From Rhodamnia argentea (Eukaryota; Streptophyta; Magnoliopsida; Myrtales; Myrtaceae), in assembly GCF_020921035.1 (NCBI RefSeq), contig NC_063154.1:8990001-9054000 (forward strand): a DNA stretch of 64,000 nucleotides. The letters are read 5' to 3'. Position numbers and translations under genes: made by a program. This document shows positions 35,561 to 45,519 of the stretch, in pieces. The first letter of the stretch is position 1; each line of letters starts with the position of its first letter. The notes beneath the pieces are model-generated. The model did not search any database, was not told the origin of the DNA, and was given only the letters and a program-made list of their open reading frames with translations.

Positions 35561-37160
35561 ATTTTACAGTGTCGAAGGCGTCGGTGGTACCCAGTAGTGT
35601 TTGAGGCATTTGCATATAGAAAAGAGTGAATGCGTCTCACTGGGTCACGCCTCAGTTTATCGTATTTTCCCATGTCGTGATGTTTTCTGCTCAGCTTTTC
35701 CTTCCGGTGTTCTCATTTCTTTTCAAGAGAATAAAGAATCTCAGCTTTCCCTTTAATCAAATGTATATGAATGTGCACAAGACGATTGCAACTTACCGAT
35801 GCGGATATTAACAAGTTTATTTAGACGATCACTCTCTCCTCAGAAGCTTAAACTAGTGAAGAATGCGTCGTTATGAAATATAACTTAATTATTCCCCTTC
35901 GAAAGTAAGTCGATGCCTTCCATAATCACCTTCGCTGGATGATGGTGGAACGAGAAAACATAGAACAAGCAGGAGATAAAACTTAGAGAAAGTGCTGTGA
36001 TTTACAACCCATGATCTATATTCATACACCTTGTTCGACAAATCTTGTTCCTCCAAAAGCTTAATATGTTAAGGAACCCGTCAAATTTTATGACGCTTGA
36101 TAGCTAACTAATCGAATCTATACTATATTAACGGCTAATGGTTAAATAAACTCATAACGATATTAATATCATTCCACAAAATATACAGACATTAATTCAC
36201 CGTACTGAGATCAACATTAATGACTAACTAATTAAATATGTATTATGTTAAGGACTAACAGTCAAGCGAACTCTTAACGATAGTAATGTCACCCTATATA
36301 ATATAATTTTATAGCGCGAAATCTATCTAAAATGAGGTTTAATTAATCCCCAAAGTTTAATCATATCTTATACCTTTGGGAGTAAGATCTTTTCTATTTA
36401 GAATCTCTATTTCCTATCATGAAGCTCAATTAAACCGACTTTCGCATCCTTTAAACTTGGGGAGGCTAGAAATGGAATTATCTTGACATGGTAAACCGTC
36501 TTTAATGCCCCGCTATTTGTTTTTTTATTTGGTGTTTTTATTAAGATGGTTACCAACGTCGCTACCCATTTGTCGTTTGCCCTTTTTTATCAAGACGGTT
36601 ACCGTTATTATCGGTGGAATTTCACTTTATCTATTAGCACAATTTAGGTCTGCCTTATTAGCCATTGAAGTCGTTAGTAGTTACTAGATCGATAGTATAA
36701 TTATGCATTTTGAGACTTATTATTTGATTGAGCAACATGTGATCAATTTCATTTCAAGTATAATCACATTTCAGCTGTTATGAACAACATTTTACTCTAG
36801 TGGCACCATTTTCTATAATTGAACCCGAGTGAAACAAAAAAGAAAAAAAAATTGCAAATTTCAATTGCTAAGTGTAAATAGTGTTCTTTTTTTCTTTTAT
36901 AAATATAAAAAAGATTACATCCTAGTGTCGAGTGTTCAACATCATATTATCTACCAAAAGACTTGCATAAAATATCGTTGAAACTTGTGATTGTCTAAGG
37001 AAAATCTCGTTAAAGCAAACACTTCAATGGATACTTCTGAATCCTCTATTGTAACAATTTCAAAGGCATCCTAATTAATGATGTTGACCTCTTAATTTTG
37101 GTCTTCTTTCCCCTTTTCTCACTAGGCAAGTTATTACAGAGGGGGAGGTGGAATGAGTTG
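35561..37160. other. 3' UTR of copy B and spacer to copy C
   Basis: Includes about 1.4 units of the array's tandem repeat (36096-36304), then the 5' module for C (36340-37160: ctaaaatgaggtttaatta, ttgagcaacatgtgatc, aggcatcctaattaatgatg). No gene is recognised. Confidence 0.6.
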
Positions 37161-37623
37161 CTAGGAAGCATCGACACTTCTCAGCGGCTTCTGTATTATG
37201 TCGTGTTGTGTCCGACACGCTTTGACATTCAAGCGACGCATGGTCTGCGCTCCAAATGCATCAAGAATACACTAGTCCAGCATTTCAACATGCCATTTTG
37301 ATACGTGCAGAGTCAATTTTAAGCATTTTCATATATTCGAGGTCAAAATGTAAGTTTATCAAAAATATATATACTTAAGTCATATATCTAGCCACCTCAA
37401 AATTAATATATCCAGCCATCAAAAGAAATTCTAATATTGAATACCTAACGTAAGAAGAAGAAAAAACTTATCGTTGATATTTTTATATATACATGACAAT
37501 TTATCATGTATATATACAAATATACATTTAATATACAACATGTCTCAACGTGTTGGAATTTTTTATTTTTGGAGAAATGACGTGTTGACGTGTCGTATCG
37601 TGTCGCGTGTCGATACTAGTTAG
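37161..37623. mobile_element. hAT-like element in the copy C promoter
   Basis: The paralogous promoter of D reads straight across this point. Flanks repeat atgagttg (37153-37160 and 37624-37631), an 8-bp duplication. Termini ctaggaagcatcgacac and the complement of gtgtcgatactagttag match at 13 of 17 positions. No coding capacity was recognised. Confidence 0.75.
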
Positions 37624-37646
37624 ATGAGTTGTGTCTAAAGACCTTT

Positions 37647-38467
37647 GGGATAAGTATAACTAGAATGCCATATCTTTCATGTGACGTTTATTTGAGTGTC
37701 ATAACTTTTCTTTTTGTTCACTTAAGTGCCACATCGGAGTAAAACCGATCACTTGAGTGCCATTTCCGACAAATCGTCGTATGTGGATTTTTCTAAATTT
37801 TAAATTTACAAGTGGATTTATTTTGAATTTTTTATTTTTCTTTTGCTTTGTTTTTTTTTCCTTTGGCAGGCAATCCTCGTTGGCCTTGAAACACTCATTC
37901 AAGGGTAATGACCGCCTTGCCCTCGGCCTCGCCGGTTGCAGGCAAGGGCACAAAGGCCCTCGCCGGATTTGGGCGAGGGTTTACGTGGTCTCACCGGCCG
38001 TGGGCAAGGTGGCCCTTGCCCGGATCTGGTGGCGGCCACGGACAACAAGCGAGGGCAAGCGTCCCCCACCAGATTTGGGAGAGGGCCACCATGCCCATAG
38101 CTGAAGGGGCCGTGAAGGCCCTCACCCCTAGGCATGGGTTTCGTGGCCGACAAGGTCGCCGGTCACCCTGGCAGGCCAATTGGAAAAAATTGAAAAAGAA
38201 AAAAAAAATCAAAGAATTAAAAAGTTAAAAAAAAAAACAATATATTAAAATATTTCAGAAAACAATAAAAAAAATTCAAAAAAACTACTTCGGTGGTGCC
38301 ACATTAGATTTTTCAACGTCCACATAGGATTTTCGACAAGGCAAATCACCGATGGCACTTAAGTGCTCGTTTTTTCAAATTTGTGGCACTTAATTAAACG
38401 AAAAAATAGTCATGACACTTATGTGAATGTCATATCAAAGTTATAGCACTCCAGGTGAACTTATCCC
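37647..38467. mobile_element. Mutator-like element in the copy C promoter
   Basis: Arms begin gggataagt and end acttatccc. They contain mirrored phrases (cacttaagtgccac, atcacttgagtgcca) and enclose a GC-rich core (37900-38165). Flanks aaagaccttt and aatgactttt agree at 8 of 10 positions, a decayed target duplication. Frames in the core are not genes. Confidence 0.78.
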
Positions 38468-38533
38468 AATGACTTTTTATGAAAAAATTTACCTTTTTGT
38501 TTCCCCTCTCTTGCATGCTGGAAAAAATTTGAT

Positions 38534-38963
38534 GGCTTAAGTACACCCCAAGTGTCATAAGTTGTGTACGGTGCTCACTTTAGTGCCAAAACTTTCAAAT
38601 CGATCACTTTAGTGCTAAGTTTTTATAACTTTGATCACTTAAGTGCCAACTTCTTTTAAAAACGATCACTTTAGTGCCAAAGCTAACGTGGCTTGCCAAA
38701 AATTCGACACGTGGTATTTTTTTTATTAATATTTGAAATGACGTGGCTCGGTAAATTTGACACTAAAGTGATCGTTTTTAAAAGAAGTTGGCACTTAAGT
38801 GATCGAAGTTACAAAAACTTAGTACTAAAGTGATCGTTTTGAAAGTTTTGGCACTCAAGTGATCGAAGTTACAAAAACTTAGCACTAAAGTGATCGATTT
38901 GAAAGTTTTGGCACTAAAGTGAGCGCCGTACACAACTTATGGCACTTGGGGTGTACTTAAACC
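38534..38963. mobile_element. Mutator-like foldback element in the copy C promoter
   Basis: A 430-bp insertion that is almost entirely inverted arms, ggcttaagtacacccca on the left and its near complement on the right. They are filled with repeats of cactttagtgcc and agtgatcgaagttac. Flanks aaaatttgat and aatatttgat differ at one base. The right arm has an extra direct duplication (about 38800-38920). Confidence 0.85.
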
Positions 38964-39132
38964 AATATTTGATTATAGGGAGAGTTTTTGCATAACTTTT
39001 CTGATTTTGGTTGCAGATATTAGCAGCATAATTAGTAGTTCATGTCGTAGAGTTGACCTTAAATTTATGACATTTCTCTTTGATTTGGCTGTAAATACCA
39101 CTCCCGTCTTGCTCTCCTCTCCAGTGTCTAGG

Positions 39133-39135
<3 letters not shown>

Positions 39136-39172
<37 letters not shown>
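39136..39172. repeat. (GA)n tract at the former start of ZF-HD copy C
   Basis: 37 bases of GA dinucleotides in the same position as in A, B and D. It is followed by atacgcagag instead of atgcagag. Confidence 0.95.
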
Positions 39173-39175
<3 letters not shown>

Positions 39176-39270
39176 CGCAGAGAGTGACATGCAATGAGTG
39201 CCTCCACAACCATGCTGCGAGGATGGGCAAATACATGGTGGATGGCTGCAGAGAGTACAGCCCAAAGAAC

Positions 39271-39286
39271 CCTAGCAGGCTAGCAC
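39271..39286 (+). other. hAT-type excision footprint in copy C
   Basis: Where A and D read CCTAGCAC once, C reads CCTAGCAG followed by GCTAGCAC. This is a duplicated 8-bp target in which the two bases at the junction have changed to their complements (C to G on each side). That is the pattern left by Ac/hAT excision. The eight extra bases cause a frameshift. Confidence 0.8.
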
Positions 39287-39320
39287 CGACCTCCTTTGTG
39301 CTGCTTGTGGTTGTCACAGG

Positions 39321-39900
39321 TAGGGGTGAGCAAATCGGACCGCTCGAACCAGGACCGCCCGGACCGGACCGGGACCGGTGGTCCGGTTCCCGGTTCTAGA
39401 GGAAGCGGTCCGGTTCCCGATTCTAGGGTCCGCTAGGATCGGACCGATCGAATTTTTTTTTTTTTATCAAGAAAACTCCATGCACATGGAGTTTTCTCGA
39501 TTTTGCCTTTTTAGTCCCCAAACAAAATCCTCATCTCGATTTTGCCTCGGTCGGTCCCTGGGTCATTTTTGACCCAAAGGGAGATCATTTTTGCTTGAAT
39601 CCCATATGCATTTTGGAAATAATCTTGCAAAAAGTTCTCAACTTTGCCTTGAAAGACCCATTTTAGGAAATGAACTTGAAATTTTTTAATGTCCAGTCTC
39701 TATATTTTCTAGATCGGAACCGTCCAAAAATGGTACAATTTTTTTTTTTTTTGGCATGTGTTCAATCCAATAGAACCGCCCGGGAACCGGACCGGACCGG
39801 TGGTCCGGTTCCCGGTTCCGGAAAATTGAGAACCGGAACCACCGGTCCGGTTCTCGGTTCTTGAGGGGAACCGGACCGGACCGGGAACCGATCACCCCTA
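39321..39900. mobile_element. hAT non-autonomous element inside copy C
   Basis: 580 bp with termini taggggtgagc and the complement of gatcaccccta (10 of 11 identical). Flanked by a perfect 8-bp duplication, gtcacagg (39313-39320 and 39901-39908). Inner arms are arrays of ccggttccc/ggaccgg units. The 8-bp duplication and the terminal motif are diagnostic of hAT. No transposase frame is present. Confidence 0.95.
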
Positions 39901-40798
39901 GTCACAGGAACTATCACAGGAGGGTGACCGTCTTCGACCTTGAGATTGAGGAAGCCAGTGGCAACTACAATCCTGGTGGTCAGAACATGATCACCCCAAA
40001 AGAAGAGAGTTTCTACCTCGAGGTTGCCCTGTGGATGCTCAACGCTGGTGGAGAGGAGGAGAGGTTGAACCAGCCGGTTGCACCAGCACAGCAGGAGAAG
40101 ATGAAGAGGCCCAAATCCAAATTCACAGATAAGCAAATCGACCAGATGCGAACTTTTTCTGAGAGGCTGGAGTGGTCGACCAGGGATCGCAACCGGGAGG
40201 ATGCGATTAAAGAGTTTTGCGCCCACATGGGCATCAGCACGACTGTGTTCAAGACGTGACTGCGCAACAACAAGAAGCATTATTTGAGGCATTGTGTATG
40301 TAGAAAAGAGTGAATGCATCTCGTTAGGTAAGGCCTCAGTTTATCGTAATTTTCTTTTTCGTGATATTTCCTGCTCAGCTTTTCCTTCCTATGTTCTCAG
40401 TTCCTTTTCAAGCGAATAAAGAATCTCAGCTTTTTCGTTAATCAAATGCGTATAAATGTGCACAGCACAATCGCAACTTACCAAAGTGCGACCTCAACAA
40501 GATTTTCAGATGATCGCTTTTGCCCCAGATTTAAACTAATAATGAGTGTGTCGTTATATTTACTAAATATAACTTAACTATTCCCCATCATAAGTAGGTC
40601 GTTCCCTTCCATAATCACGTCCACTAGATGATAATGGAACGAGAAAACAAGTAGAACAACATGAAGATCAAGAAGGAGATAAAACTCAGAGAAAGTGCCG
40701 TGATTTATAACCCTTGATCAGTGTTCTGATATCTTGTTAGACAAATCTTATTCCTCCAAAAACTTAATATGTTAAGGAACCTGTCAAAGTTTGTGCCA

Positions 40799-41345
40799 CT
40801 TAATAACTAATTAATCGAAGCCATACTATATTAATGATTCACGGTCAAGTGAACCTATAACGGTATCAATGTCATTCCATATAATATTCGAACGACCAAC
40901 AACAAACCAGGGTTGATATCTTGTTAGACAAATCTTGTTCCTCCAAAAGCTTAATATGCTAAGGAACTTGTCAAATTTTGTGCCGCTAAATAACTAACTA
41001 ATCGAATCCATACTATATTAATGACAAATGGTCAAGTAAACCTATATCAATATTAACGCCATTCCATATAATATTCAAATGACGAACAGCAAACCAAGGT
41101 TGGTAATTACTGGAGCGATTTGATTCACCATACCAAGATGAGCATTAACGACTAACTAATCAAATTTATACTATGTTAACGACTAATGGTCAAGTGGACC
41201 CACAATGATATCAGTGTCACTCCATCAAATATATGAACATTGATTCATCGTACCGAGATCATCTTTAATGACTAGCTAATCAAATATATATTATGTTAAG
41301 GACTAAAGATAAAGTGAACTCTTTATGATGATAAAGTCACTCTAT
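40799..41345. repeat. Tandem repeat of about 160 bp downstream of copy C
   Basis: Imperfect units with ctaactaatcgaatc, atggtcaagt, tatcaatgtcatt and catataatatt. It includes a partial duplication of ttgttagacaaatcttgttcc (40737 and 40921). Confidence 0.7.
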
Positions 41346-42343
41346 AATATATTTTTAGAGCCTGGAATGTATATAATATGAGCTTTAATTAATCCCCGAA
41401 GTTTAATCATATCTTATGCCCCTTGGGAGTAAGAAATTTACTATTTAGTATCTCTATTTCCTATAGTGAAGCTGAATTAAACCGACTTTCGAATCCTTCA
41501 AACTTGTGGAGGCTAGAAATGGAATTGTCTTAATGCAGCCTTATTATTAAAACGGTTACCAACGGTGACTGCCCGTTTGTCGTTTGACCTTTTTATCAAG
41601 ATTGTTACCGCTATTATCGGTAGGATTTCACTTGATCCTTTAGCACAGTTTATGTCTACCTTATTAGCCGTTTAATTCATTAGTAGTTACTAGATCGATA
41701 GTACAATTACACATTTCTAGAATCAATTCAAGTGAATTATTATTGGATTGAGCAACATGTGATTAGCCTCATCTCAAGTATAATCACATTTCACTTGTTC
41801 TCTATATAATTAAATCGGACTAAAAAAACAATACAAATTTCAATTGTTAAGTGTTAATAGTGTTCTTTTTTTTTTTCTCCTATTGTTATTAGCAAAACGA
41901 TTACATTTTAATATCAAGAGTTCAACATCATATCCTCTACAAACATACTTACATAAAATATCGTTGATACTTGCAGTTATGGTCTAAGAAAGATCACATT
42001 AATGCAAACACTTCAACGGATACTTCGAATCCTCTCTTGTAACAATTTCAAAGGCACCGTAATTAATGATGATACCTCCTTATTTTTGTCTTCTTTCCCC
42101 GTTTCTCACTAGGCAAGTTATTATGGAGAGGGAGGGGGGATGAGTTGAGTTTGTGTCTAAAGGCCTTTCGTAAATGTTTTCCCTTTCTGTTTCCCCTCTC
42201 TTGAGTGCAAGAAAAAAGTGGATTATAGGGAGAGACCTTGCATTGTTAAGTTTTCTGATTTTGTTTGCCAAGGTTAGCAGCATAATTAATAACTCATGTT
42301 GTAGGTTTGACCTTAAATTCTTGACGTTTCACTTTGCTTTGGC

Positions 42344-42351
42344 TATAAAAA
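42344..42351 (+). promoter_or_regulatory. TATA box of ZF-HD copy D
   Basis: tataaaaa, the best TATA match of the four paralogues, 68 bases before the start codon. It is followed by a CT-rich initiator region (ctcctgtctcgctcac). Confidence 0.65.
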
Positions 42352-42391
42352 CCACTCCTGTCTCGCTCACTTCTCTCCAGTCCCTAGGATT

Positions 42392-42411
42392 AGAGAGAGA
42401 GAGAGAGAGAG
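42392..42411. repeat. (AG)n tract abutting the start of ZF-HD copy D
   Basis: 20 bases, the shortest of the four, in front of the only paralogue with every domain intact. Confidence 0.9.
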
Positions 42412-42981
42412 ATGCAGAGAGTGACATACAATGAGTGCCTCCACAACCATGCTGCGAGGATGGGCAAATATATGTTGGATGGCTGCAGTGAGTACAGCCC
42501 AAAGAACCCTAGCACTGACCTTCTTTGTGCTGCTTGTCGTTGTCACAGGAACTTTCACAGGAAGGTGGCCATCTTTGACCTTGAGATGACTGAAGCTAGT
42601 GGCAACTACATTACTGGTGGTCAGAACATTATCACCCCAGAGGAAGAGAGTCTCGACCTCGAGGTAGCCCTGCCGATGCTCGACGCCGGCAGAGAGGAGG
42701 AGAGGTTGAACCAGCTGGTCGCACCGGCACAGCCGGAGAAGAAGCAGAGGAGGCGCAAATCCAAATTCACAGACGAGCAAGTCAACCAGATGCGAGCTTT
42801 TTCCGAGTGGCTGGCGTGGTCGACGAGGGACCGCACCCGGGCGGAGGAGATTAAAGAGTTTTGTGCTAAAATGGGCATCAGCTGGACAGTGTTCAAGACG
42901 TGGCTGCACAACAACAAGAAGCATTATGGTCGTGGATCTAGCTCTAAGAAAAATTGTCTCTCGTCGAGGGACAAGATCTGA
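42412..42981 (+). CDS. Zinc-finger homeodomain protein (copy D), intact
   Basis: Plant-specific ZF-HD transcription factor of 189 residues in one exon, expected to act in the nucleus as homo- or heterodimers. Residues 6-51 form the dimerisation finger (C9, H13, C25, C39, C42, C44, H45, H49; motif [15 protein letters not shown]). A linker of acidic and neutral residues follows. The homeodomain spans about 113-171, with a basic arm RRRKSKFTDEQ and a recognition helix ending VFKTWLHNNKKH (Trp164). The tail is Ser/Lys-rich. It is shorter than most ZF-HD proteins. The TATA box is at 42344 and AATAAA at 42152 bases plus one kilobase downstream, that is 43152-43157. It is the last and best preserved member of a four-copy tandem array and probably the only one still able to bind DNA normally. 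I cannot assign an orthologue number. Confidence 0.92.
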   Translation: MQRVTYNECLHNHAARMGKYMLDGCSEYSPKNPSTDLLCAACRCHRNFHRKVAIFDLEMTEASGNYITGGQNIITPEEESLDLEVALPMLDAGREEERLNQLVAPAQPEKKQRRRKSKFTDEQVNQMRAFSEWLAWSTRDRTRAEEIKEFCAKMGISWTVFKTWLHNNKKHYGRGSSSKKNCLSSRDKI

Positions 42982-43151
42982 AGTTCACAGTGTCGAAGGA
43001 GGCGGTGATACCCAGCAGGGTTTGAGGCGTTTTGTATGTAGAAAAAAGTTAATGCGCCTCGTTGGGTCAAGCCTCAGTTTATCATAATTTTCCATTTTGT
43101 GATGTTCCCTGCTTAGCTTTTCTGTTCAGTGTTCTTATTTCCTTTCAAGCG

Positions 43152-43157
43152 AATAAA
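43152..43157 (+). terminator. Polyadenylation-like signal of copy D
   Basis: AATAAA in the conserved context gcgaataaagaatc, about 170 bases after the stop. The same context follows A, B and C. Confidence 0.55.
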
Positions 43158-43485
43158 GAATCCTAGCTGTTCCTTCAATCGAATGAATGTGAATGTATCG
43201 CTTTCGCCCCATAAGCAAAAACAAGTAAATAACGTATCGTTATACTTACGAAATATGATTTAACTATTCCCTTTGGCAAGTAAGTTGATCCCTGCCGTAA
43301 TTACATCCGCTAGATTATTGTGGAATGGGAAATCAGGTAGAACAACATGAAGAACAAGCATGAGATAAAACTCAGAGAAAGTGCAATGATTTACAACTCT
43401 TGATTTGTATTCCGATGCCGTGTTAGACCAATCTTGTTCCTCCTAAAGCTTATTATGTTAGGGAACCTGTCAAAACTTGTAACGC

Positions 43486-43970
43486 TCAATAACTAACTAA
43501 TCGAATCTATACTACGTTAACGGCTAACGGTCAAGTGAATCCATAACGATATTTACGCCACTCTCTTAGAAAAAAAAAAGTACAAATGGATAACAACTAA
43601 TCAAGTTCAGTAATTACAGGAGTGATTTGATTTACCATACCAAGATTAGCATTAATGACTAGCTAATCAAATCTATATTACATTAACGACTTAACAGTCA
43701 AATGGATGTATAACGATATTGATGTCACACTGTATAATATTCAAATGACCAACATCGAATTATAGTCGGTAATTACAAGAGTGATTTGATAAGCCATACG
43801 AAGATCGGCATTAACGACTGACTAATCATATCTTTATTATGTTAACGATTAACGGTCAAGTAAACCCATAACGATATTAACATCACTCTATATAATATAC
43901 GAACGGCTCACAGCAAATTAGTGTCGCTAATTACTGGAGCAAATTGATTTACCATACAAAGATCGACAGT
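43486..43970. repeat. Tandem repeat of about 160 bp downstream of copy D
   Basis: Three imperfect units beginning near 43486, 43649 and 43807. Each runs from gactaactaatc-like through cggtcaag, ataacgatatt and tataatat to accatac-aagatc. Confidence 0.8.
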
Positions 43971-43974
43971 ATAT

Positions 43975-44830
43975 GATTGACCAGATTGCATAAATTGTAC
44001 TTACAACATACAAATTATGCCCTTATGCTAAAAATATCATTAGCAAAGCACACTAAAATCACTTGCATTGAATATAGAATCCTCACATGTATTAATTTCG
44101 GTCAACCTTATTAATTATAATAACTCTATTATGTCTTCTTGTCCCCATCCCTCCCGAGGCACGACTTGGAGGGACGACTAGAGATGTATCTGATCGCTCT
44201 TTCGAATATTTGACTCATGGTTTGGTTAGATGTCATTGTACCGATTATCATTTTCAGTAACTGGGTTTAAAATTGATTACAAATTATTTTTTAGGCTCCG
44301 TTTGTTCAACGAAAAATGAATGATTTGAAAAATATTCCTAAAAATGATAGCTTGTATCTCGTAAAAAAATGAACGAACGAAAAACATTTTTATCGTTTAT
44401 GAATATGTTTAGACATAAATGGTTGTCGATAGTGAAAACATTCTTCTTGACTGATTATTTCAGGCTATACAAAATATCATTTTTAGGAAAAATATTGTTC
44501 AAATCACTCATTGTTCACGAAACAAATGGAGCCTTGATGTGTTGGGTTTTAACTGAGGCTTACAAATAATTAAATTTACTCTCTAGGGAAAAGAAGAGAG
44601 AGAGATAGAGATTCTACATTGTTAATTTCTCTTTTGGCTAGTTTCTATGTGGTAACTCAACTTATAAATGACCACTAAATTTCACTTCTTTTACGGCTTT
44701 ATATAATAATAACTTTTTGTATATTATTGACTTCGCAATGGCCTCGACGATAAGTATGCACGCATGCGCGCGGGGGAAGAGAGAACGAAAGATAACATTA
44801 TAGGGTAACATTTAGTGTTGTACGTGGACT
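43975..44830 (+). pseudogene. Decayed fifth array unit: promoter-only relic
   Basis: Faint but ordered similarity to the 5' modules: aatatcattagcaaagcac, aatcctcacatgtattaat, cttgtccccatccctcccgag, then after a MITE, attctacattgttaatttc and cacttcttttacggctttat with tatataat. Short GA runs follow (44820-44850), but no finger or homeodomain sequence remains. The next block is a Mutator-like element, so the gene end of this unit was lost. Confidence 0.5.
44293..44534. mobile_element. MITE, family 1 copy 1
   Basis: Inverted ends aggctccgtttgttcaacg and the complement of gtgaacaatg-type sequence ending caaatggagcct. The arms continue aatgatttgaaaaatatt. A second copy lies at 57341-57575. It sits inside the promoter-only relic. 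No clear target duplication. Confidence 0.75.
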
Positions 44831-44845
44831 ATCGGTTGAGAGGGG

Positions 44846-45461
44846 GAGAGAGAAAACATTACAGCCTATTGCATTGACGTCAATTCAGTTATAAACTTTT
44901 TATTGGTGCCTATTCAGTCATAAACCTTTTGCATTGATGCCAATTCGATCTTAAACCTTGTATTAGTGATAATTCGGTCTTAAATCTTATGTATTTATGC
45001 CAATTCAATCCTAAACATTTTGTATTTCTTTTAATTGAGTCAATCCAACCAATTTTGATCGAAAACTTGCTGACGTGGACATCGGTTGTTATACATGGCA
45101 TGCCTGGCACTGACATGATATTTTTTTAAATATTTTTAATAATTTTTAATAAATATTTTGATTTTGTCTTCTTTTTCCTTTCTCAATCATTAAAAAAATT
45201 ATTAAAATTATTTGTAAATATTAAAATAATATTTAAAAAATCTATATCAGCGTAAGCCGTGCCATGTAGGACAAACGATGTCTACCTCGGTGAGTTTTTG
45301 GCCAAAATTGATTAGATGGACTCAATTAACAGAAATACAAAAGGTTTAGGACTGAATTGGCATCTATGCAAAAGATTTAGGACTGAATTGATACTAATAA
45401 AAGATTTAAAATTGAATTGGCACCAATACAATAGGTTTAAGACTATTTTGACACTTTTCCC
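44846..45461. mobile_element. Mutator-like element
   Basis: Arms repeat gccaattc.atc.taaac phrases (right arm: ttaggactgaattggcat, caataggtttaagac). The inner blocks gctgacgtggacatcgg and the complement of atgtctacctcggtgag are mirrored. The left tip appears truncated against the GA-rich relic. Confidence 0.68.
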
Positions 45462-45519
45462 TTAATTTCTCTTTGACATATTCCCTTGGTAGGACATGTA
45501 AATTGTCAACAATATTGCC

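Larger units (their letters stand above)
39174..40279 (+). pseudogene. ZF-HD paralogue C, multiply disrupted
   Basis: Homologous to A, B and D throughout, but dead. The start codon is lost: the tract is followed by ATACGCAG where the others have ATGCAG. An 8-bp insertion at 39271-39286 shifts frame in the zinc finger. A 580-bp hAT element sits inside the finger coding sequence (39321-39900). The homeodomain piece (40098-40275) is recognisable (KSKFTDKQIDQMRTFSERL, MGISTTVFKT), but TGA at 40257-40259 replaces the helix 3 Trp codon. The C-terminal tail present in the others ([12 protein letters not shown]) is deleted after AAGCATTAT. AATAAA survives at 40415-40420. Its promoter also carries three insertions. 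Confidence 0.92.
40280..42391. other. 3' region of copy C and 5' module of copy D
   Basis: After AATAAA 40415-40420 comes the array's tandem repeat (40799-41345, three to four units), then the 5' module of D (41350-42340). The D promoter carries none of the insertions seen in B and C, which makes it the reference for the empty sites. No other gene was seen. Confidence 0.6.

Noticed and set aside
37757-38228. Several overlapping frames of about 70-115 codons
   Set aside because: All lie in the GC-rich core of a Mutator-like element; no recognised domain.
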